64,000 bases of DNA from Parietichytrium sp. I65-24A. Taxonomy: Eukaryota > Sar > Bigyra > Thraustochytrida > Thraustochytriidae. The DNA lies in NCBI GenBank assembly GCA_012862575.1, contig BLSF01000033.1:1-64000 (forward strand), written 5' to 3'. A program made the translations under genes and the position numbers. The notes under the pieces are model-generated. The model did not search any database. It saw nothing but the letters and a program-made list of their open reading frames with translations, and was not told the origin of the DNA. Shown here piece by piece: positions 57,354 to 64,000 of the stretch (the stretch's first letter is position 1; every line of letters starts with the position of its first letter).

Positions 57354-58321
57354 GTTGGTTTGTGTGTTTATGTATGTGTCGTTGGCGGAAGAGAGAGATG
57401 AGACGGGCGAAAGGGAGGGACGGACGAGCACTTTGTTTCTCTCTCTCTCTTTCTTTCTTTCTTTCCCTTGGCCTCTCTCTCTGTCTTTCACTCTTTGTCC
57501 TTCTGTATTTCTGTATTTCTGTTTTTGTCTTGTGCTGGAAGAAAGAGCTGGGCGAGGGAGTGCTACGAATGGCAGTACTCGCTGTCAGAACGCAGTACTC
57601 GAGTGCTACTGCCTTGAGGGAAGAGGTTGTTGGTTGTTGGTTGTGTTAGTTGTGTTAGAAAACAACTCGGATTTGTTGACAGTGTGCAAGTGAAGGTGAT
57701 GAGGACTTGGTTGACATTTGGACATTGGAGATTTGACAGGGTAGAGTGTGAGTTGGTCGCTTCAGAGGTTGGAATACGGCTGCCAACACCACGGCGAATG
57801 GAATTTGACATTGGTTGTGGACCCAGCAGTTTCTGGCGAAGCGAGGGTCGAGTCCAATTGCTTTGTGAAGTTTGTTTTGCTTGCGCCGCTGCGAGAAATG
57901 GGCTTTGAAAGACGGGAAGCGAGCAAAGCTTTAGTCGGGTTCTGAACGTATGTTCCTGCTTGACGCCGTGAGGACTCGAGCTCGCACCGCGATTTGACGA
58001 CCGTGAATTTTCATAAACAAAAATACATCAATGGTTGGACATTTTAACGCAGTCTCTAGCTAGAGACTTCATGCTTGAAGCACAGTGCATGGGAAAAATA
58101 CTTTGCGCCTGAACCCACTGTCAGGACTATCAACCAGGCCGGCGTGTGTACTGTCATAGTTTGAGTGAAACACTTTGATCAGTTACTTGCGCCAGAGGAG
58201 TGCCGCACAGTGCGACGAATATCATCTCTCTTCTATATTTTTGCAAGCGCGGTTTCCACACACTGTACTCTGAGATACATCCACAGCAACCTGTGCCTAT
58301 GCCGTTGCAGCGAACGAAAGA
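57211..58321. other. Intergenic region upstream of the helical protein gene
   Basis: This 1.1-kb region contains the TGTATG array (57317-57356), CT/TTTC-rich DNA (about 57438-57480) and no recognisable gene. Confidence 0.5.
57317..57356. repeat. GTGTAT hexanucleotide repeat
   Basis: GTGTAT units with a leading GT run begin about 107 bp upstream of the start codon at 57210. Confidence 0.9.
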
Positions 58322-60943
58322 CTAGCGGTCGGGAGAGGGGGGCTGACGCAGCTTGCGGTACCATTTTGGAAGCGGCAGACCCTGGTCGTCGGCTCTGTGG
58401 AGTACGAAGGAAGACGAGGCGGCACTGGTGGCGCTGAATGTGCTTGTGTTGAGAACGTGCAGTGCCGAATCGGGGTGGTCTACTTCTTCGACGATGCCAT
58501 CATCATCTTGGTCGTGGACACTAACATCTTCGTCACCGTCGTCGCGAGTAGCAAGAACAAGAACAGGGGAGCGCTCTTCTCCGAGGTCGTCATCTCCATG
58601 GTCGTCATCTCCATCTGCTTCTCCTTCAACTTTAGCGTGCGTTATCATCGAGGGTAACTCGAGGGAAATGCGGCTTGTCTCTCCCTGAGGAGGACTCTTT
58701 GGGCTCGTGGCCGACACCAGATAGCCGGAAGGTGCGGTCGCAGCTCGGATGCTGGCAGCTTGATTTCGCACTTCTTCTTCAAGAGCGCCCCTTTCGCCGA
58801 TGAGTACCTGCAGGTCGCGATGCAGCTCATCGCGCTCGTCAGCGAGTCTGTTGCACTCCTTTTCTGCCTCGTCGAGATGTTTCTCTAGAACTTGGACCCG
58901 CTCTGCGTACCTGCCAAGTTGTTCGTCTTTAGCTTCCAGTTTCTCGATTAGAAAAGCCTGTGGCTGGCCAGCAATCACCGCAGCTTGCTCAGCCTTCTCC
59001 AGATTGGAGGTTAATAATTTTATGGTGCTTAGATGCTCTCTACACTCGGCCTTCGCAGCCTCCAACAGTCTCTCCGTTTTCACGAGACGCTGCGCAAGCA
59101 ATATGCTATGTTTCACCCTTCGTTGCGCCGCAACAGGTAGCAAGTTCATAGTGGTGCTGTCGTCCCCGTCTCGCTGCCGCGCGACGATCTGCTCGACGGC
59201 CATCGCGTCCTTGCTAGGATCGGTCTCATTTTCTCCATCATCTCCGCCCAGCACTTTGTGTTTTGCCCTGTCTAGCAGTGCTGCATCCACTTCGGTCTCC
59301 AAAGCTTCGTATACATTTAGTTTTTCTTCCTGCGAAGCCACCTTCGCATTGAGCTCGATCACCTGTTTTGCGGTGGTTGTTTCGAGGGAAGAAAACTCTT
59401 TTCGTAAAATATCTAGTTTCGTCTGCAGCATCTCGTTCTGAAGCTCAACTTTGCGCAAAACAGAGCACTTTTCTTCGAGATTTGTGCTCAGCGTCTCGTT
59501 CTCGAATATCCGCATAGACACCTGCGAACGAGATTCCGCTAGAGCGTTCTGATGGTTTGCCTGCGCACTGGCGAGCTCAACTTTTACATGCTCCATTTCA
59601 TCGCGAGCTGCATGCAGCTGTTCGCGAAGATGCTCCACTTCGTGAAGTGCATCGTCTCGAGCCGCCTGTAAAATTTTGACCTCCCTTTGTGCAGTTGTGA
59701 ACTGCGCTTCGCGGAGCTCTTGTAGCTGTTTCGTATTCGTGGACTTGATTGATTCAACTTCTTTGTACAGTCTCTCTTCATACTCCGTCTTCGCTTTTGC
59801 GCCAAGTTCCATGAGCTGCGTCCGAAGATCCTCTATGCGGTCCTCTAACCGTGCACTCTTGCTTTGCTCTCGCTCAAACGCTTGCTCAAGTCTGGTAATG
59901 GTCTGCTTGGCGTCGTCGCGCTCGTGTCTTAAATATGTCTTGTCCACCTTGAGCAGCTCCAGCTGATCGAGGGCGCTCTGCAGTTGCTGGGCCTTCGCGT
60001 TCAGATTCTCCTGAGCAATCTTTTGTTGTGACGCGGCGTGCGAAGCCTGTTCCAAGGCGCTGTTGCGGTCAGCTTCCAGTTCTTCGCATCTTCGCTTAAC
60101 TTGCGCGTACATTCCTGCGCGTTCATGGACGCCGTCGTTCTGCTTGAGAGAGTCGAGAAACTTCTCTTTGTTCTCCTGCACAGCAGACTTCGCCTCGGCA
60201 AGATCTCGCTCCAGCTCAGCGATCTGCGACTCGTAGCGCTGCTTGAGCCTCCCAACAACTGCTTCGTGGTTTTCCGCCACGTGTTTGACGTCTTCCAGGC
60301 GCGCTCCCACCTGTTTGAGCTCTTCTGAAAGTGTTACGATCCGCATCCGCTGTGTTGCTGACAGCTCGTACACCCTCTTCAGCACGAGCTCCTTGGTCGA
60401 GAGCTCTTCCTCGTTGACCGATGTGAGTTGTTCGTACTGCGCTGCGGAGCACTCCACCGTCAGAAAGTCCTGACGCCGCTGCTCCAGCGCGAGTTTGAGT
60501 CTCTTGTTCTCCGACAGTAGCTGTGCGTTGGACTTGGTCAGCTCGGCCGTCTGAGCGCGGTGTCTCTTGGACGTCTCGGCGAGCTGCTTTTGCGCCAGCC
60601 TCTCCATGCGCTCGTAGTCCAGCTCCAGTAACTTCTTCTCGTGCCGCACTGCGTCTAGCTGTTCCAACAGGCTCGCTGGCGTCATGGCGAGCGTCTGCCC
60701 CAATCTCAGCGAAGATGAAGGGTCGTGGGCTTCGCCGCCGCCCATGCTTCTTTCCAGCGCATCGTCGTAGTCGTCATCCGCGAACAGCGACGACCGAACC
60801 GACACGGAGGCGTCGTCATTCTCCGAGTCGTGTGACAGCTCTGCTTGCGCCTCCCCCCACGTCGCAGAAAGCACCGTTTCCGATATGCCCAGCCTCTCGC
60901 CGAGCTCTTTAAACCGCCTTTCCGCGGCGCTCCCCACCGGCAT
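58322..60943 (-). CDS. PIBF1: PIBF1/CEP90-like centriolar coiled-coil protein
   Basis: This protein has 873 residues from ATG 60943. Residues about 90-770 are almost continuous coiled coil. Three blocks align by eye with human PIBF1 (CEP90). The first is AAQYEQLTSVNEEELSTKE with RVYEL soon after (human: EEQYIKLKAFPEDQLSIPE, then RFYEL). The second is LEEKCSVLRKVELQNEMLQT, then IELNAKVASQEEKLNVYEAL. The third is LPVAAQRRVKHSILLAQRLV with GQPQAFLIEKLEAKDEQL (human: TAKRRLKQSVHLARRVL, QQPYRYLIESVRQRDSKI). The last residues PKWYRKLRQ parallel the human PEWSKKQK ending. PIBF1 works with OFD1 and MNR/FOPNL-type proteins at distal centrioles and satellites in building distal appendages and cilia, so the organism should have a flagellated or ciliated stage. 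The acidic insert near residue 790 is lineage-specific. It is head to head with the CENP-W gene. Confidence 0.8.
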   Translation of the reverse strand: MPVGSAAERRFKELGERLGISETVLSATWGEAQAELSHDSENDDASVSVRSSLFADDDYDDALERSMGGGEAHDPSSSLRLGQTLAMTPASLLEQLDAVRHEKKLLELDYERMERLAQKQLAETSKRHRAQTAELTKSNAQLLSENKRLKLALEQRRQDFLTVECSAAQYEQLTSVNEEELSTKELVLKRVYELSATQRMRIVTLSEELKQVGARLEDVKHVAENHEAVVGRLKQRYESQIAELERDLAEAKSAVQENKEKFLDSLKQNDGVHERAGMYAQVKRRCEELEADRNSALEQASHAASQQKIAQENLNAKAQQLQSALDQLELLKVDKTYLRHERDDAKQTITRLEQAFEREQSKSARLEDRIEDLRTQLMELGAKAKTEYEERLYKEVESIKSTNTKQLQELREAQFTTAQREVKILQAARDDALHEVEHLREQLHAARDEMEHVKVELASAQANHQNALAESRSQVSMRIFENETLSTNLEEKCSVLRKVELQNEMLQTKLDILRKEFSSLETTTAKQVIELNAKVASQEEKLNVYEALETEVDAALLDRAKHKVLGGDDGENETDPSKDAMAVEQIVARQRDGDDSTTMNLLPVAAQRRVKHSILLAQRLVKTERLLEAAKAECREHLSTIKLLTSNLEKAEQAAVIAGQPQAFLIEKLEAKDEQLGRYAERVQVLEKHLDEAEKECNRLADERDELHRDLQVLIGERGALEEEVRNQAASIRAATAPSGYLVSATSPKSPPQGETSRISLELPSMITHAKVEGEADGDDDHGDDDLGEERSPVLVLATRDDGDEDVSVHDQDDDGIVEEVDHPDSALHVLNTSTFSATSAASSSFVLHRADDQGLPLPKWYRKLRQPPSPDR

Positions 60944-61091
60944 CTCCCGTACTTGAAGACAAAGGTATCCCTACGCCACAAACCAAAACGCTCGGACCGA
61001 GACTGCAACCCCCAACTGAGCGTGGTGAGAGTAGTGAGAGTAGTGAGAGAGAGGGGACAGCCGAAGCTGGTGTGGCAACTTGAAGAGACGG

Positions 61092-61192
61092 AGAGAGATA
61101 CAGAGATACAGAGATACAGAGCTACACATACAAAGATGCACAGATACGCAGATACACAGATGTACAGATGTGTAGATGTGCAGATGTACACA
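61092..61192. repeat. Degenerate 8-bp minisatellite (GAGATACA / CAGATGTA), about 12 copies
   Basis: Three perfect GAGATACA units lead into diverging CAGATRYR units with mostly 8-bp spacing. The array begins 149 bp upstream of the PIBF1 start codon. Confidence 0.8.
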
Positions 61193-61320
61193 CAAGGTGG
61201 CCCGCACAGATCGAGATGCACTCCTTGCGTCCCTGCCCACGCTTCTTTCACAACTCTTGCCACTCTCGCCAAACAGAGAACCTCTCTACAGCTTGAAATT
61301 TCACTTGCCGTGTCCTACGG

Positions 61321-61340
61321 CTTGACTGTGAGTGGCCCGC

Positions 61341-61379
<39 letters not shown>

Positions 61380-61412
61380 TCTCTCTCAACNCTTGACTGT
61401 GAGTGGCCCGCA

Positions 61413-61452
<40 letters not shown>

Positions 61453-61455
61453 AAC
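61321..61455. repeat. Near-identical tandem blocks around a single N (probable assembly artefact)
   Basis: Block 61321-61390 and block 61392-61455 both run from CTTGACTGTGAGTGGCCCGC through a CT tract to TTCTCTC and CAAC. They differ only in CT-tract details and one extra C. A lone N at 61391 separates them. This looks like two contig ends that overlap but were joined without merging, so the real locus may hold one copy. Confidence 0.85.
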
Positions 61456-62156
61456 TACAAAAAAAATGACAATGAATTTTTGCGTTTTGTCACTTTTAAC
61501 TTTTTTTCCCCTCCTTTCAGCTTCTGCTTTACTATATTCACGCATAGGTGTTTTGCCCATTTTCAGGGCGTACCAGTCCTCCTCTACTGATCTCTACTGA
61601 GTGTACCATCTCGGCTATCTAGCTACTAATCTATAGTAGTTGTGAGCAGTAGCTATCACCACTGCGGACTCGGGTACGAGTTGTACGAGTACTGAGTACT
61701 ACACTAATGCGAACGCATAACTACCGATACTTGACTCTTTTTCAAATCGAACTAATCGAACGATACAAAACTCTAGACCATAACCGTAACTTATTGAATG
61801 GGAAGTTGTTCATGGACCTAACTACGATAACAATCGATCAAAAATGATCAAAAGGTCAATCAGATCAGAAATAATCAGAATGACTGTGAAAGAAAGTATT
61901 GAAATGAGAGAAAGTTGAAAGTTGGACGAAGGTGACGACAGTTTGCAGAGTTTGCAGAGGGAAAAGAAGACAAGATAACAGAGAAGAGATAACAGAGAAG
62001 AGGAAAGAGGAAAGAGAAAAGAGAAAAGAAGAAAAGAGAAAAGAGGAAAGAGAGAGGCAGTCGCCTTTGTTTGTGGTCTTTGGTGGCACCGGAGCAAGTG
62101 GCAAAGGTGAGAGGAAGCAGGGATCTGACAAGTTTCGGAAGCGCGCGGGGCTCAAA

Positions 62157-62568
62157 ATGGTGCACAACAAGCCGCCTCGCCAGGCGGTCAAGAAGGCGCT
62201 CAAGGCGAACGTGCCCCCTGGCAACAAGATTGGGTCGAAAGTGGATCTCCTGGTAGGTGGCTCGTGAGAAGCTGGTTTGGAGGTGGTTGCGGTGGCTCGG
62301 TGTGCTGACGGCGTGCTGACGGTGTACTCGACAGGTTTATACGGATTATTTGATGTTTATGCGAGCACTGGCGGAAGAGTCTAGTCTTCTGGCTGCCAGA
62401 GCCGGAGACACGAAGGTCAGCAGTGAGCACATTGAGGAAGCGTCCAAGGTAGGTGACATGCAAGTTGGTGGAAAGAGAGAGAAGTGCATGCTTTGCTAAT
62501 TTTTTTGTTTGTTTTGTTGTTTGCGATGCCGGCGAACGCAGATCGTGTTGAAGCGTTTTCGTGGCTGA
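62157..62568 (+). CDS. CENPW: CENP-W-like histone-fold centromere protein (three exons)
   Basis: The spliced product is 78 residues. Exons are 62157-62252, 62335-62448 and 62542-62568; introns 62253-62334 (GTAGGT...ACAG) and 62449-62541 (GTAGGT...GCAG) are both phase 0. Exon 2 encodes VYTDYLMFMRALAEESSLLA, then KVSSEHIEEASK; exon 3 encodes IVLKRFRG and a stop. Human CENP-W ends with HRLAEESRTNA..., INKEHVLAAAKVILKKSRG, so the match covers the diagnostic LAEES, EH and ending RG. The basic N-terminus (PPRQAVKKALKAN) and length (human 88) also fit. CENP-W pairs with CENP-T in a histone-like dimer that links centromeric DNA to the outer kinetochore. AATAAA lies at 62649-62654, 80 bp after the stop. 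A generic NF-YC/DR1-type histone fold is less likely because it would be longer. Confidence 0.85.
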
Positions 62569-62879
62569 TGCATGGATGACAGGCCAGTCTTGTTGCCGCT
62601 CTGTAACTCTCTGCTTTTGCACCGGTAGTTCGAATAGTTTGTGTATATAATAAACATATCATCTATTGTCCGTTTCATTTTCCGCACTCCGAGTCGAAGC
62701 ACTTGCCCAACCTAACCGGGGAAATGAAACAAGCAATCTGCGTCTGCAAAACAAAAGAGAAAAAAACAATCCAACACTAAAGATCATCTTCTGGCATCAC
62801 TTCGTCTTCCTCGGATCTACCGGGTCGTCGCTAATGATATTGGTGATATGAAAGAAAGCTAGCAGATATATATTTGTTT
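62569..62879. other. Tail-to-tail intergenic region, CENP-W / GME
   Basis: These 311 bp hold the 3' ends of both genes, with AATAAA at 62649-62654 on the plus strand. No other feature is seen. Confidence 0.55.
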
Positions 62880-63923
62880 TTACTTGAGGGAGTCGAGGGA
62901 CTCGGTGGACTGAGTAACGATCTTGGAGCTGGAGTAATCCTCCTCAACTCCAGCAGCCTTCTTTGCCTCAATCTGCTGCTGGATCCAGTCCATAGTGAGC
63001 TTAAGGCCATCCTCGAGCTTGATGCTTGGAGCCCATGCGAGAACCTCCTTGATGAGGGTGTTGTCGGAGTTGCGGCCCTTCACTCCCTCTGGTCCAGGGA
63101 TGTGCTTCTTTGGGATCTCCTTGGAGGCGAGCTTGAGAACCATGTCAGCCATCTGATTCATGGAGACCATCTCGTCGGATCCCAAGTTGATTGGCTCCTT
63201 AAAGTCGGAGTTCATCAGGCGGAGGATACCCTCAACGCAGTCATCAATGTACATGAAGGAGCGGGTCTGCTCTCCGTTGCCCCAGATCTCAAATTCCTTG
63301 TCAGACACAAGAGCCTTGCGGCAGAATGCAGCAGGAGCCTTCTCGCGACCACCAGTCCAGGTACCGTGTGGTCCGTAGACGTTGTGGAAGCGAGCGATGC
63401 GGACCTCGAAGCCGAAGTCGCGTCCGTAGTGCATAGCGAGCTCCTCGGAAGCGAGCTTCTCGAGTCCGTAAGCATCCTGTGGCTTTGCTGGCCATGCATC
63501 GGACTCCTTGAGGCCTGGGTTGGCTGGGTCCTCCTGCTTGGACTCGTTGTACACGCAGGCAGAGGATGCGTAGAACATCTTCTTGCATCCAGCACGGCGA
63601 GCAGCCTCCACCATGTTGAAGCTGATCATGGTGTTGTTGTAGAAGAGCACAGAATGGTTGGACTGGATGAAGCCCATGCCTCCCATGTCTGCGGCGAGGT
63701 TGTACACCTCCTGGCAGCCCTCAGTTGCAGCAATGCAGTTTGCGAGGTTGCGGAGATCAAGGAGCTTGAACTCATCGCAAAACTCCTTCTCCTCGAAGAA
63801 CTCCTGCTTCTTCCAGTCGACAGCGACGACGTAGCGTCCCATCTCCTTGAGCTTCTTGCCGAGGTGGGCGGCGATGAAGCCGCCAGCACCAGTCACGCAG
63901 ACCTTGATCTGATTTTCAGTCAT
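62880..63923 (-). CDS. GME: GDP-mannose 3,5-epimerase
   Basis: This complete 347-residue protein starts at ATG 63923. It is an extended short-chain dehydrogenase. The NAD-binding GAGGFIAAH is at residues 11-19. Catalytic residues known from the plant enzyme are all present: Cys in SSACVYN (C123), Tyr and Lys of YGLEK (Y152, K156), Lys in GGREKAPAAF (K195) and Arg in EQTRSF. It converts GDP-D-mannose to GDP-L-galactose (and GDP-L-gulose), which feeds L-galactose-containing polysaccharides or ascorbate synthesis in the cytosol. Codon use is strongly biased (nearly all AAG, GAG, TCC, CTC), unlike the neighbours, which suggests very high expression. The length is close to but slightly shorter than the plant enzyme (about 377), with a shorter N-terminus. 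It is intronless. The rest of its promoter lies beyond the right edge. Confidence 0.97.
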   Translation of the reverse strand: MTENQIKVCVTGAGGFIAAHLGKKLKEMGRYVVAVDWKKQEFFEEKEFCDEFKLLDLRNLANCIAATEGCQEVYNLAADMGGMGFIQSNHSVLFYNNTMISFNMVEAARRAGCKKMFYASSACVYNESKQEDPANPGLKESDAWPAKPQDAYGLEKLASEELAMHYGRDFGFEVRIARFHNVYGPHGTWTGGREKAPAAFCRKALVSDKEFEIWGNGEQTRSFMYIDDCVEGILRLMNSDFKEPINLGSDEMVSMNQMADMVLKLASKEIPKKHIPGPEGVKGRNSDNTLIKEVLAWAPSIKLEDGLKLTMDWIQQQIEAKKAAGVEEDYSSSKIVTQSTESLDSLK

Positions 63924-64000
63924 CTTTCTTGCTATTCCTTCGAATCCTACCAGCCCGCATTCAGTTGCCGTTCATTCATCCATCGACCAAGCACACAATT

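Larger units (their letters stand above)
60944..62156. other. Head-to-head intergenic region, PIBF1 / CENP-W, containing an assembly gap mark
   Basis: This 1.2-kb spacer holds the 8-bp minisatellite at 61092-61192, the duplicated block around N 61391, a GTACTGAGTAC palindrome at 61689 and a purine-rich GA tract (about 61960-62055) roughly 100 bp before the CENP-W start. Confidence 0.6.

Noticed and set aside
1-64000. Virus-derived, LTR-type or capsid-bearing elements
   Set aside because: No polymerase, integrase, protease, capsid or envelope signature and no long terminal repeats were recognised anywhere in the window.

Overview
The window is nuclear DNA of a microbial eukaryote. The proteins are eukaryotic: an AGC kinase, a C-terminal-motor kinesin, a Clu-domain protein, a TRP-like channel, a PIBF1/CEP90 relative and a CENP-W-like histone-fold protein. 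Most genes are single open frames; one short gene has two clear spliceosomal introns. A PIBF1/CEP90 homologue implies centrioles and cilia or flagella at some life stage. That argues against a red alga, although the intron-poor layout and the presence of GDP-mannose 3,5-epimerase would otherwise fit one. My best guess is a labyrinthulomycete (thraustochytrid-like) stramenopile: intron-poor, biflagellate zoospores, and walls known to contain L-galactose, whose donor GDP-L-galactose is made by this epimerase. This is inference, about 50% confident.

I support thirteen protein genes. From left to right they are: a secreted cysteine-rich protein running off the left edge (-), AGC kinase (-), ANK-WW-kinesin-14 (-), endonuclease/exonuclease/phosphatase-fold enzyme (+), a Myb/SANT-like regulator (-), a Q-rich CCT-like protein (-), a Clu/TPR protein (-), a large Nudix-like/ankyrin/TRP channel (+), a GH43-like propeller (+), a helical protein resembling the tails of algal bZIP factors (-), PIBF1/CEP90 (-), CENP-W (+) and GDP-mannose 3,5-epimerase (-). 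There are no operons. The kinesin/EEP, Clu/TRP and PIBF1/CENP-W pairs are head to head; the EEP/Myb-like, GH43/bZIP-tail and CENP-W/GME pairs are tail to tail.

Much of the window is intergenic, in three long tracts (about 6.7-15.7, 23.8-33.7 and 34.8-42.2 kb) where I find no convincing gene, tRNA, rRNA or mobile element. These tracts hold microsatellites and two short sequence families that recur far more often than chance: GTAC-rich palindromes (GTACTSAGTAC, GTACCGGTAC) and CAGAATTCAGA. Short tandem repeats, several with an exact 8-bp period, lie roughly 100-300 bp upstream of many start codons. A single N at 61391 is flanked by two near-identical copies of about 65-70 bp, which looks like an unresolved assembly join.

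The most unusual observations are: the channel protein carrying two copies of a helical plus degenerate-Nudix module before its ankyrin and TRP parts; the kinesin-14 with ankyrin repeats and a WW domain; a three-exon CENP-W outside the usual model lineages; and the recurrent intergenic palindromes. I recognised no virus-derived or LTR element, CRISPR array or toxin gene.
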